Below are positions 8,305 to 16,247 of a stretch of 64,000 bases of DNA, piece after piece. The notes below the pieces were generated by a model. The model did not search any database and was not told where the DNA came from. It saw only the letters and a list, made by a program, of their open reading frames with translations. Every line of letters starts with the position of its first letter. The stretch's first letter is position 1. A program made the position numbers and the translations under genes. Origin of the DNA: Bradyrhizobium jicamae (lineage in GTDB: Bacteria > Pseudomonadota > Alphaproteobacteria > Rhizobiales > Xanthobacteraceae); the NCBI RefSeq assembly GCF_018130215.1, contig NZ_JAFCKQ010000001.1, positions 186,001 to 250,000 of the forward strand. Direction: 5' to 3'.

Positions 8305-8745
8305 ATGAGAATCTCATCCACCCTTCGTGCCGCGCTGGTCGCGCTGATGGCCTTCGCCGGCCTCGCAGTCTCGACCGCCGCGCGCGCCGACTCCGGCTTC
8401 GTGCGACTGACGATCTACAAGGCCGGCTGGATCATCGGCGGCTCCGGCGGCAGCGGCACGCTGACCTTCCGCGGCCGCACCTACCCACTCTCCACCGGCG
8501 GCCTCGATTACGGCCTGGTGTTCGGCGGCTCGAAGACCGTGCTGCGCGGCCGCGTCAGCAACATCAACCGTCCGGGCGACGTCGCCGGCGTCTACGGCGC
8601 CGCGGGCGCAGGCCTTGCGATCGGCCGCGGCGCCCGCGCGATCGTGCTCACCAACCAGAAGGGCGCCGTGCTCGAATTGACCGGCAACCAGTTCGGCCTG
8701 ATGGCGAATGCGGATCTGAGCGGGCTTGCGATCACGATGCGGTAG
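8305..8745 (+). CDS. secreted glycine-rich hypothetical protein
   Basis: 146 residues with a signal peptide (hydrophobic residues 8-24, ARA-D cleavage near 28). The mature part is Gly-rich with repeated short strands (SGGSGTLTFRGRTYPL, GLDYGLVFGG, GVYGAAGAGLAIGRGARAIVL), suggesting a small beta structure in the periplasm or outer membrane. GGGGAG precedes the ATG at 8305, which is preferred over 8266. No confident family. Confidence 0.7.
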   Translation: MRISSTLRAALVALMAFAGLAVSTAARADSGFVRLTIYKAGWIIGGSGGSGTLTFRGRTYPLSTGGLDYGLVFGGSKTVLRGRVSNINRPGDVAGVYGAAGAGLAIGRGARAIVLTNQKGAVLELTGNQFGLMANADLSGLAITMR

Positions 8746-8779
8746 GCCGCTTTGCGTTGCGCGAGCCATCATCCACATC

Positions 8780-8805
8780 GTCGTCCCGGCGCACGCCGGG
8801 ACGAC
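8780..8805. repeat. REP-like palindrome (GTCGTCCCGGC family)
   Basis: 11-bp perfect arms GTCGTCCCGGC and GCCGGGACGAC around GCAC. Further copies lie at 27569, 29637, 29731 and 51703. Confidence 0.8.
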
Positions 8806-8869
8806 ACTGAAAATGTTGCAACAGCGAGAGTCATACATTCGCGCTCTCGCGACATGATTTGTCCGAGCT

Positions 8870-9330
8870 TTGCATTTCGTTCCGCCCTCGATTCTCGCAG
8901 AGGGCGCAGGGAAAGCCGGGTGCCGATCGCACCCATGGGCCCCGTGCAGTGTAGAAAGCACGGGGGTAGGACCACAGGTGTAACCGGGAACAACCCGGCT
9001 TTCCCCGCGCGATGGGTTACGGCTTATACGTGCTCTCCCCGGCGAGACTGGGCTCTTTTGTCACCGTCGCCAGCGAGAGACATTGCCCTCGCTGATGAGA
9101 CACCTGCCACCAGGGCGTCAGGCCTGCACGATTTCGCCGTCCGCCGCATGCGCTCTCGTCAGTCACGCACGCAGCGTCCACCGCATCCCACCGCAACGTT
9201 CGTGACGATCGCGAGCGCCCCTCAGGCGGATGAGACGGACAAATCTATACATTGATTTGCTGTTACGATAAACCGAATTATTTTTGCGGCGCGCGCTTGA
9301 CAGGTTTTGCCTGATTTGCCCGTCGGGTTA
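8870..9330 (+). repeat. interspersed element with nested hairpins
   Basis: This part of the 643-base gap holds no credible gene. A perfect 13-bp inverted repeat (GGGAAAGCCGGGT, 8909-8921 with 8993-9005) encloses a second stem (CCCCGTGC, 8940-8947 with 8958-8965). A GC-poorer tail around 9245-9330 carries a TTGACA element. I recognise the wording of this block as one repeated in many Bradyrhizobium intergenic regions. The nested stems suggest that it is, or derives from, a structured RNA. Confidence 0.55.
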
Positions 9331-9389
9331 TTTTGTCGCACCGGTCGGATCAAGATCATTGTCGCTGAGACCGTGCAGGAAACTCCTGC

Positions 9390-9767
9390 CTACGGCTTGA
9401 CCCAGCGCTCTACGGCTGCCGCTGTATCGGCGGGATTGGTGTTGAAGCAGATGCTTGCATCGGGGGCGAGCCGGTGCACCAGATTGAGGATCCTCTCGAA
9501 CAGCAGCAGCCGCTCCGGCGGTTCGCGCAGGCCGGCGCCGATCACGATGCAGTCGTAGCGTCTCGCGTTGAGCGCTGCCGCGGTCACCGCTTCGGCGGTT
9601 TCGCCGAGATCGGTGAGACAGCTTTCCGCGTCGTAGCCGAGCGTCCGCAGGCCCTCGATCTGCGCGTCGATGTAGCTGCGCACCAGTTCGGGCGTGAATT
9701 GTGGAAAGGCGGAGAGATCGACGAAGGCGGGATCGAGGCCGATCGCCAGCACGGACGGTTTCGTCAT
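9390..9767 (-). CDS. conserved hypothetical protein, Rossmann-like
   Basis: 125 residues. Alternating strands and helices (SVLAIGLDPAFVDLS, ARRYDCIVIGAGLREPPERLLLFERILNLVHRLAP, ASICFNTNP) suggest a receiver- or flavodoxin-like alpha/beta fold, but the phospho-acceptor set of response regulators is not clear. No signal peptide. Single gene; function unknown. Confidence 0.65.
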   Translation of the reverse strand: MTKPSVLAIGLDPAFVDLSAFPQFTPELVRSYIDAQIEGLRTLGYDAESCLTDLGETAEAVTAAALNARRYDCIVIGAGLREPPERLLLFERILNLVHRLAPDASICFNTNPADTAAAVERWVKP

Positions 9768-9833
9768 GATCTCTCCCGGTCCGATGATCCTCAGCCCAGC
9801 ATGCGACCGGTTTGAGTCGAAATCGCGGACGTG

Positions 9834-9926
9834 TCAGCGGCTGACGCGATCCCGCGCGGCGCGTTCCGCCATCGCCGCGCGACCCTGCAGCAGGTCGCGC
9901 TCCAGCGGCTCGCCGGCCTCGGTCAC
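9834..9926 (-). pseudogene. remnant of an ECF sigma-factor C-terminus
   Basis: On the minus strand these 31 codons read VTEAGEPLERDLLQGRAAM then AERAARDRVSR and stop. This matches the last 26 residues of the ECF42-type sigma factor 1.7 kb away (NTRERDLLQRRAAMAAKAAGRDP). Its GTG overlaps the LysR stop as GTGA, so it looks like a coupled small gene. I read it as the tail of a second sigma-factor gene whose body was lost when the LysR gene arrived. Confidence 0.6.
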
Positions 9927-10864
9927 CGTTCAGCCTCCACGGTTTTCAGTGACCAGCCGAGTTTCTTCAGCTGACGCAAATCCTGGGATGCTTCAGCAAG
10001 CAGCCAATCGCGGAAGGTCACGATCTTGGGCAGGCTCGCGGTGGCCTTCGGGCAAACGATCCAATAGGTCTTCGATATGCGGATCGAATCCGGAAAAGGC
10101 CGCACCAGCCTCCCGTTGATGAGATCCCAGGCCGCCAGCGTCGTTCGCGCCAGCGCAACGCCCTGCCCGTTGATGGCGGCGTCGATGACCATGCTGGCGC
10201 GGTTCAAAACCGGACCGTGCGTGACGTCGGCATCACCGATGCCGACCGCCCGCAACCACTTGGTCCAATCGGTTCGGTTGTCCAGGTGAAGCAGAGGGAA
10301 TTTGAGAATGTCAGCCGGCTTGCCGAGCCGCCGCCGGCCCGACAGCAGTTTCGGGCTGCAAACCGCGAACAGCCGCTCAGAGCTCAACTGCGCGGCATCA
10401 AGCCCCGGCCAGTTGCCGTCGCCATGACGTACCGCCATGTCGACGTCCTCGCGCGCGAAGTCGACATGATGCATCGTCGCCGAAACGCGCAGGTCGATGC
10501 CGACATGGGCTTCCGCAAAGTGGCCGAGGCGATGCACGAGCCATTTTGCCGCGAAATCGGGTGACGTGCTGACGGTGAGGACGCCGGCATTTTGCCGCTG
10601 CAAAAGGCGTTCGGTACCAACGGCAATCCGGTCCAGCGCATCGCGGACGATCGTGAGGTAGTCCCGGCCGGCCTCAGTAATGATGAGGCGCTGGCGCTCC
10701 CGATTGAACAGCTTGATCGCCAGTTCGGCTTCAAGCGCCTTGACCTGCTGGCTCACCGCGCCCTGCGTGACACAGAGTTCTTCAGCGGCGCGGGTAAAGC
10801 TCTCATGCCGGGCCGCGGCCTCGAAGGCCTTCAAGGCATTCAACGATGGCAGGCGTGGCCGCAT
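9923..10864 (-). CDS. LysR-family regulator, GcvA-like
   Basis: 313 residues. Winged HTH at 5-65 (LNALKAFEAAARHESFTRAAEELCVTQGAVSQQVKALE), then a periplasmic-binding-like effector domain with VSTSPDFAAKWLVHRLGHF, the GcvA-subgroup pattern. The subgroup often controls amino-acid or beta-lactamase genes. It is divergent from the first DUF1127 gene, with a 117-base promoter gap that holds a palindrome and a hairpin. Confidence 0.9.
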   Translation of the reverse strand: MRPRLPSLNALKAFEAAARHESFTRAAEELCVTQGAVSQQVKALEAELAIKLFNRERQRLIITEAGRDYLTIVRDALDRIAVGTERLLQRQNAGVLTVSTSPDFAAKWLVHRLGHFAEAHVGIDLRVSATMHHVDFAREDVDMAVRHGDGNWPGLDAAQLSSERLFAVCSPKLLSGRRRLGKPADILKFPLLHLDNRTDWTKWLRAVGIGDADVTHGPVLNRASMVIDAAINGQGVALARTTLAAWDLINGRLVRPFPDSIRISKTYWIVCPKATASLPKIVTFRDWLLAEASQDLRQLKKLGWSLKTVEAER

Positions 10865-10901
10865 CGCACGACTTCATCAGAAAAACTGGGGCACGCAAGA
10901 G

Positions 10902-10930
10902 AAAGCATGCTTTGCGGGCCGACGCCCGCA
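10902..10930. promoter_or_regulatory. palindrome plus hairpin between LysR and DUF1127 genes
   Basis: AAAGCATGCTTT (10902-10913) is a perfect 12-bp palindrome. It abuts TGCGGGC-CGAC-GCCCGCA (10913-10930), a 7-bp stem. Both lie about 50 bases before the DUF1127 start and 40 from the LysR start; the palindrome is a candidate operator. Confidence 0.45.
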
Positions 10931-10981
10931 GGCGCTACTGAAAGCGTCAGGCCAGCATTTCACGAGTTGTGGAGCCTGTCG

Positions 10982-11194
10982 ATGCCAACCTTGATCATGC
11001 GACTTGCACGCCCGGCTCAATTAAACTGGGGAGCGTACCCGGCCGCCGCATGGCGTGCCTTGCGGCGATGGCCCGCCCGGCGTCGACAGCGCACGGCGCT
11101 CCGCGACATCGCCAACAACCCGCATTTGCTCAGGGATATCGGCGTGACCCGGCAACAGGCGCTGGGCGAAGCCGACAAGCCTTTCTGGCGGTGA
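10982..11194 (+). CDS. DUF1127 small protein, copy 1
   Basis: 70 residues. The C-terminal DUF1127 domain is clear: RRQRTALRDIANNPHLLRDIGVTRQQALGEADKPFWR. DUF1127 proteins in Rhizobiales are Arg-rich, small and linked to RNA turnover and phosphate or stress physiology. The upstream half (PAAAWRALRRWPARRR) is a basic amphipathic helix. It forms a tandem pair with the next gene, 72 bases downstream. Confidence 0.85.
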   Translation: MPTLIMRLARPAQLNWGAYPAAAWRALRRWPARRRQRTALRDIANNPHLLRDIGVTRQQALGEADKPFWR

Positions 11195-11266
11195 ATGACA
11201 GCGGCACTTCGCCTTCAAGGACGCCATCGAGCGCGATGCCTCGGCATCCGCAAACAGAGAATCGTC

Positions 11267-11479
11267 ATGAGCAAATCGGCTCTTCTCGTGACAAATCACC
11301 AGAGGTTCGGCCAGTTCGGACGAGCGCTTGGCCAGATCGGCAAAGTCCTCCGGATATGGCACCACCGATACGTGATGCGGTGCGAACTGGGCCGGTTGTC
11401 CGAGCACGATCTCCACGACATCGGCAGGTCCTGGAGCGATGTCGTCGATGAGGTTGACAAGCCCTTCTGGCGGGAATGA
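11267..11479 (+). CDS. DUF1127 small protein, copy 2
   Basis: 70 residues, paralog of the preceding gene. DUF1127 core: RYVMRCELGRLSEHDLHDIGRSWSDVVDEVDKPFWRE. Both copies end in DKPFWR, but the central part differs and this one lacks the Arg-rich run. ATG at 11267 is preferred to 11195 because the first 24 residues of the longer frame do not fit. Same strand as copy 1, likely co-transcribed. Confidence 0.85.
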   Translation: MSKSALLVTNHQRFGQFGRALGQIGKVLRIWHHRYVMRCELGRLSEHDLHDIGRSWSDVVDEVDKPFWRE

Positions 11480-11505
11480 TGCGGCGGCGCCTCGACTGAT
11501 GCGCG

Positions 11506-12789
11506 CTACGGGTCTCGTCCTGCCGCTTTCGCCGCCATCGCCGCGCGACGCTGCAACAGGTCGCGCTCGCGCGTGTTGCCGGCGAGTGCTGCGGCCGCTT
11601 CGAACGCCGCGCGGGCCTCGCCATGGCGGCCGAGCTTGTGCAGGAGGTCGCCGCGCACGCTCGGCAGCAGATGATAGGCCTTCAGCGCCGGCTCGTGCGC
11701 CAGGCCGTCGACAATCGCGAGCGCCGCGAGCGGCCCCTCCGCCATGCCGACGGCGACCGCGCGATTGAGCTCGATGACGGGCGAATGCACCAGCGCAGCG
11801 AGATCGCCATAGAGCGCGGCGATGCGCGTCCAGTCGGTCGCCGCTGACGTCTCGGCCTCCGCATGGCAGGCGACGATCGCGGCCTGCAGCGCGTAGAAGC
11901 CTCCGGCACCGCCGAGTTCGCGGGCGCGCGAGAGCGCCAACTGGCCGCGGCGGATCTGCAGACGGTCCCACAACGCGCGGTTCTGATCCATCAGGAGGAT
12001 CGGATCGCCGGCCGGGTCGGTGCGTGCCGCCATCCGCGAGGCATTGAGCTCCATCAGCGCGAGCAGCCCGTGCGCCTCCGGCTCCTGCGGCGCGATCGTG
12101 GCCAGCACGCGGCCCATGCGCAGCGCCTCGCTGCAGAGCTGCGGCCGCAGCCATTCATCGCCGCGTGACGCGGTATAGCCCTCGTTGAAGATCAGGTAGA
12201 CCACCTCGAGCACGGAGGCTAGTCGCTCGGACAGCTCCTCGCCGCGCGGCGTCTCATAGGCGAGACCGGACTCCGACAGTGTGCGCTTGGCGCGCACGAT
12301 GCGCTGGGCGATGGTCGCCTCCGATTGCAGGAAGGCGCGCGCGATCTCCTCGGTGGTCAGGCCGCAGATCATCCGGAGCGCCAGCGCCGCACGGGCCTCG
12401 CGCGCGAGCCGCGGATGGCAGGCGGTGAAGATCAGTCGCAGCAATTCGTCGCCGATGTCGTCGTCGAGCGCGGAATCGAGATCGGGCATGGTCTCCTGCT
12501 CCCGCGCCAGGTCGTGCGCCAGCATGCCGTGCTTCCGGGTGCGCATGCCGGCATGGCGCAGATGATCGAGCGCCCGCCGCTTGGCGGTCGCCATCAGCCA
12601 GGCGCCCGGCTTCTCCGGCACGCCATTCGTCGGCCAGTGCTCCAGCGCCGCGACCAGCGCCTCCTGGGTCAGATCCTCGGCGAGCGGCACGTCGCGCAGC
12701 ATCCGCGACAGGCTGGTGATCAGCCGCGGCTGCTCGATGCGCCAGACGCCGAGGATGGTGCGATGGATGTCGTCGGTCACGGCGGCCAC
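11506..12789 (-). CDS. ECF sigma factor, ECF42 type with C-terminal TPR-like extension
   Basis: 427 residues. Sigma region 2 (PRLITSLSRMLRDVPLAEDLTQEALVAALEHW, about 22-52) and region 4 (LALRMICGLTTEEIARAFLQSEATIAQRIVRAKRTL, about 136-170) are followed by a 240-residue helical C-terminal part typical of ECF42. ECF42 genes are known to sit beside DGPF/YCII genes, as here: two such genes lie directly upstream on the same strand. There is no anti-sigma gene; the C-terminal part is thought to take that role. GTG start at 12789. Confidence 0.92.
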   Translation of the reverse strand: MAAVTDDIHRTILGVWRIEQPRLITSLSRMLRDVPLAEDLTQEALVAALEHWPTNGVPEKPGAWLMATAKRRALDHLRHAGMRTRKHGMLAHDLAREQETMPDLDSALDDDIGDELLRLIFTACHPRLAREARAALALRMICGLTTEEIARAFLQSEATIAQRIVRAKRTLSESGLAYETPRGEELSERLASVLEVVYLIFNEGYTASRGDEWLRPQLCSEALRMGRVLATIAPQEPEAHGLLALMELNASRMAARTDPAGDPILLMDQNRALWDRLQIRRGQLALSRARELGGAGGFYALQAAIVACHAEAETSAATDWTRIAALYGDLAALVHSPVIELNRAVAVGMAEGPLAALAIVDGLAHEPALKAYHLLPSVRGDLLHKLGRHGEARAAFEAAAALAGNTRERDLLQRRAAMAAKAAGRDP

Positions 12790-12802
12790 CGGGATGCGTC
12801 GG

Positions 12803-13153
12803 TCAGGCGCTCATGAATGGGCGAACCTCGCATGACAATTCCCAATCCGGCATGTGGTCGAGATGGAGCTGCATGAACTCGACCGCGCGCGCCACCGCCT
12901 CCTCCTTGTCCTTCAACTCGAAGATGGCGTAGCCGCCGACGACTTCCTTCGTCTCCAGGAAGGGGCCGTCAGTAACGGTGAGCTTGCCGTCCTTGATCCG
13001 GACCTCGGCCCCCGCCGTGCGTGGCAGCAGCGCGCCGGTGTCGATCATGCGACCGGCCTGCACCTCGCGCTCGGCGAGCTTCCGGATCTCTTCCCTCAAC
13101 GCGGAATTCGGCAGCATCGGCTTTTCCGCCACCAGCACATACATGAAGCGCAT
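12803..13153 (-). CDS. DGPF/YCII-related protein, copy 2
   Basis: 116 residues of the YCII/DGPF family: MRFMYVLVAEKP opening, the TVTDGPFLETKEVVGGYAIFEL signature (about 60-80) and EAVARAVEFMQLHLDHMP. Ferredoxin-like alpha/beta fold; catalysis unknown. The gap to the sigma factor is 13 bases and to the other copy 19, so the three form one operon. Start at 13153 from alignment with copy 1. Confidence 0.9.
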   Translation of the reverse strand: MRFMYVLVAEKPMLPNSALREEIRKLAEREVQAGRMIDTGALLPRTAGAEVRIKDGKLTVTDGPFLETKEVVGGYAIFELKDKEEAVARAVEFMQLHLDHMPDWELSCEVRPFMSA

Positions 13154-13172
13154 CGCACACCTCCGTTTGTTG

Positions 13173-13541
13173 TCATGAGCACTCGCCGGCAAAGCCTGCG
13201 AAGGCGCGGACCTCGCAGGTGCCTTCCCAGCCGGGCATGTGGTCCTTGTGCAGCTGCATGAACTCGACCGCGAGCGCCACCGCCTCCTCCTTGCTGCGCA
13301 GCTCGAAGATCGCGTAGCCGCCGACCACCTCCTTGGCCTCGACGAACGGGCCGTCGACCACGCTGAGCTTGCCGTCGGCAATCCGCACCTGCGCGCCGGT
13401 CGCGAGCGGCATCAGGCCGCCGGTATCGACCATGCGGCCGGACTTGATCTCGCGGTCGGCGAGCTTGTGCATGGCCTCGATCAGCTCCGGCGTCGGGCGG
13501 GCGTCGGGCTGCGGCGAGGTGACGATCGACATAAAGCGCAT
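13173..13541 (-). CDS. DGPF/YCII-related protein, copy 1
   Basis: 122 residues, paralog of the next gene, with SVVDGPFVEAKEVVGGYAIFEL in the same place. First gene of the sigma-factor operon. The short insert SPQPDARPTPELIEAMHKL near the N-terminus distinguishes it from copy 2, so the pair is an old duplication. ATG at 13541. Confidence 0.9.
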   Translation of the reverse strand: MRFMSIVTSPQPDARPTPELIEAMHKLADREIKSGRMVDTGGLMPLATGAQVRIADGKLSVVDGPFVEAKEVVGGYAIFELRSKEEAVALAVEFMQLHKDHMPGWEGTCEVRAFAGFAGECS

Positions 13542-13683
13542 GAAAGGCTCCTGTTTGGGGCGAGCGGCGGCAACAACGGGGCAAGATCGGCCCGCTATGG
13601 GAGACGACGATCCGGCGGGCGGCGGATCGACAGGGGCTCGGGAATTATTTTCGTCGGATCCGGTCCGGGCATCCGTGGCTTCG

Positions 13684-13770
13684 TAGCCCGGACGCAGCGA
13701 AGCGAAATCCGGGGCTGCACTCTGCGCGGCTCCCGCGTTCCCGGATTACGCTTCGCTGCATCCGGGCTTA
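13684..13770. repeat. TAGCCCGGA-type long inverted repeat
   Basis: Imperfect inverted repeat with outer arms of about 28 bp (TAGCCCGGACGCAGCGAAGC at the left, the complement CTTCGCTGCATCCGGGCTTA at the right). Related copies lie at 22777, 24542 and 59679. Fills most of the gap between the sigma operon promoter and the AprI/Inh gene. Confidence 0.75.
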
Positions 13771-13780
13771 CGGGAACGCC

Positions 13781-14476
13781 TTACTGCTCCCGCAGCAGGA
13801 TCAGCGGATCGGCGCTGTCGGGAACGCGGCGCCATTGGGCGTTGTCGTCGGCCTCGAACTGCCAGGTCTCGCCCTTGGTCGACATCAGGATGATCTGGCC
13901 ATGCTCGAGCCGCCACGAAGTCGGGTTGAAGGCGGCGACCGCGGGATCGCATTTCGGCTTCAGGAAGACCTGGAAATTGTCGTTGCCGGCATCGGTGTTG
14001 GTGAGCGTCAGGCCGCAGATCGCCTGGCCGTTGCCGCGCACCATCGACCAGTCGCCGATCATCTGATCCATCGACTTGGCGAGCGAGCGGGCCGCGGCGA
14101 GGTTCTGCAGGATGTAGACTCCCTCGTTGGTGCGCAGCCCCTCGAAGATGCCGGTCTCGACCTCCGTGAAATCGATCACGGCCTCGCCGGCGGCGTCCTG
14201 CAGCCGAACGATGTCGCCGAGGCCCTTGATGCTCCAGCCGACGATGTCCTTGGTGAAGGGCAGCGCGGTGGCGCAGGCGGGTTCGAGCTCGAGCCTGAGA
14301 CCTTGCGGCGTCGTATCGCCCTTCATCGTGACCACGCAGGTCTTGCTGCGGTCGGTGGTGGCGAGCTCCCACTGCCCGATCATGTCCTTCTTCAACGTCG
14401 TGACGTCCTGCGCGACGGCCGGAGCAACAAGTCCGGCCAGCAGCAGCACGAGCACGAGGTCGATGCGGGCGGACAT
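13781..14476 (-). CDS. AprI/Inh-type protease inhibitor, two tandem domains
   Basis: 231 residues with a signal peptide (residues 5-22, AVA-Q). Two copies of the small beta-barrel inhibitor fold: MIGQWELA with Cys47/Cys68, then MIGDWSMV with Cys154/Cys176; each pair would give the single disulfide of the family. AprI/Inh proteins block serralysin-type metalloproteases in the periplasm and usually have one domain of about 110 residues. The start overlaps the upstream dehydrogenase stop by one base. No serralysin gene is in the window. Confidence 0.75.
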   Translation of the reverse strand: MSARIDLVLVLLLAGLVAPAVAQDVTTLKKDMIGQWELATTDRSKTCVVTMKGDTTPQGLRLELEPACATALPFTKDIVGWSIKGLGDIVRLQDAAGEAVIDFTEVETGIFEGLRTNEGVYILQNLAAARSLAKSMDQMIGDWSMVRGNGQAICGLTLTNTDAGNDNFQVFLKPKCDPAVAAFNPTSWRLEHGQIILMSTKGETWQFEADDNAQWRRVPDSADPLILLREQ

Positions 14477-15459
14477 CAGCGGCCCTTGACCGGGGTCTCG
14501 GTCACCGGCGTCAGCGGCGGCTTGCCGGCGAACCAGTTCTGGATGTTGTCGACCACGAGCTGATCCATCGCGTTGCGCGTGACGACCGATGCCGAGCCGA
14601 TATGCGGCAGCAGCACGACATTCTGCATCGCCTTCAGCTCATCAGGCACGTTCGGCTCGGCCGCGAACACATCGAGGCCGGCGGCGAGGATGGTGCCCGA
14701 TTTCAGCGCCGCGACCAGCGCCGGCTCGTCGACGACGGAGCCGCGCGCGACATTGATCAGGACGCCGCGCGGGCCGAGTGCCTTCAGCACGTCGGCATTG
14801 ATCATCTTGGAGGTCGAAGCGCCGCCCGGCACGATGACGATCAATGTGTCGACCGCCTTCGCCATCTCGATCAGGTCGGGATAATGCTTGTAGGAGACAT
14901 CCTTGGATGGATTGCGCGAGTGATACGACACCGGCACGCGCGAGGCCTCGAGCCTGCGGCCGATCGCCTGGCCGATCCGGCCCATGCCGACGATGCCGAT
15001 CTTGCGGTCGCGAAGCGAGCCGGCGCTGAGCGGATAGTTCTGGGTCTGCCACAGGCCGGAGCGCACATAGCGGTCGGCCTTGACGAATTCGCGCAGCGTC
15101 GCGATCAGGAGGCCCATCGCGACGTCGGCGACCTCCTCGGTCAGCACGTCGGGCGTGTTGGTGACCACGACATTGTGATCGCGCGCGTGGTGGGAATCGA
15201 TGTGGTCGTAGCCGACGCCGAAGCTCGCGACGATCTCGAGCCTGGGAAACAGCGCCATCGCGGTTCTGTCGGTCGCCATGGTGTGATAGGTGACGGCGAT
15301 GCCGCGGATCCTGTCCTTGACCTCCGGCGTCAGGCGCTCGAGGTCGCCGCGGCTTTCGGCCTTGTGCAGCACATATCGATCGGGAAAGCCGTTCTCGAGG
15401 ATTGGCCGGATCGGTCCGTATATCAGCAGATCGATCTTTTCGGACGAGGTATTGGCCAT
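14476..15459 (-). CDS. D-isomer-specific 2-hydroxyacid dehydrogenase
   Basis: 327 residues. NAD(P)-binding GMGRIGQAIGRRLEA (about 155-170), followed by YHSRNPSK, whose Ser-Arg suggests NADP(H), as in glyoxylate/hydroxypyruvate reductases. Catalytic Arg in NVARGSVVDE, Glu in DVFAAEP and His in LLPHIGSAS are all present. Overlaps the permease stop by one base and the inhibitor start by one base, so it is translated in the transporter operon and may act on the imported compound. Confidence 0.92.
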   Translation of the reverse strand: MANTSSEKIDLLIYGPIRPILENGFPDRYVLHKAESRGDLERLTPEVKDRIRGIAVTYHTMATDRTAMALFPRLEIVASFGVGYDHIDSHHARDHNVVVTNTPDVLTEEVADVAMGLLIATLREFVKADRYVRSGLWQTQNYPLSAGSLRDRKIGIVGMGRIGQAIGRRLEASRVPVSYHSRNPSKDVSYKHYPDLIEMAKAVDTLIVIVPGGASTSKMINADVLKALGPRGVLINVARGSVVDEPALVAALKSGTILAAGLDVFAAEPNVPDELKAMQNVVLLPHIGSASVVTRNAMDQLVVDNIQNWFAGKPPLTPVTETPVKGR

Positions 15460-16247
15460 CAGCTTTCCTTTCCAAGCGCACTTTCGTGCCAGCGCCGCAA
15501 CAACAGGTGCGAAATTAGCGCCAGCACCCCGTAGATGACAATCCCGGCCACCGACAGCAGCAGAAGCGCAGCGAACATGCGGGGGATGTTCAGCCGGTAG
15601 CCGGATTCAGCGATGCGAAACGCGAGCCCCGAGCCGGCGCCGGCGCTGCCGGCCGCGATCTCGGCGACCACGGCGCCGATCAGGGACAGGCCGCCGGCGA
15701 TGCGCAAGCCCGCGAGGATGTAGGGCAGCGCGGCCGGCAGCTTGAGGAACAGCAGCGTCTGCAGCCGTGACGCGCCATAGAGCTGGAACAGGCCGGCAAG
15801 GTTGCGGTCGACCGAGTTCAGCCCGAGAGTCGTGTTCGACAGCACCGGAAAGAACGCGACGATCCAGGCGCAGACGATCACGGCGGTGCCTTGCTGGAGA
15901 TAGATCAGCAGCAGCGGCGCGATCGCAATCACCGGCGTGACCTGGAGGATCACGGCATAGGGGAACAGCGAATATTCCAGCCATTTCGACTGATTGAACA
16001 GCAGCGCCAGCGCGATGCCGCCGAGCGCAGCCGCGATGAAGCCCTCGAGCGTGGTCAGCAGCGTGACGCCGAGCGATTGCGACAGCACCGGCCAGTCGCC
16101 GACCAGCGTCTTCAGCACCAGCAGCGGGTCCGGCAGCACATAGGGCTTGATGTCGTTGATACGGACGATCGCTTCCCATAGCAGGATGCCGGCGGCAAAG
16201 ACTGCGACGGGCGCCAGGAAGCGGACGATGTGCTGCGGAGACTTCAT
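15459..16247 (-). CDS. NitT/TauT-type ABC transporter permease
   Basis: 262 residues with about six membrane segments and the permease EAA-like loop (GASRLQTLLFLKLPAALPYILAGLRIAGG, about 175-203). Belongs to the SsuC/TauC/NrtB group. Its ATG overlaps the ATPase gene by ATGA, and its stop overlaps the dehydrogenase start. Substrate not determinable from the permease. Confidence 0.92.
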   Translation of the reverse strand: MKSPQHIVRFLAPVAVFAAGILLWEAIVRINDIKPYVLPDPLLVLKTLVGDWPVLSQSLGVTLLTTLEGFIAAALGGIALALLFNQSKWLEYSLFPYAVILQVTPVIAIAPLLLIYLQQGTAVIVCAWIVAFFPVLSNTTLGLNSVDRNLAGLFQLYGASRLQTLLFLKLPAALPYILAGLRIAGGLSLIGAVVAEIAAGSAGAGSGLAFRIAESGYRLNIPRMFAALLLLSVAGIVIYGVLALISHLLLRRWHESALGKES

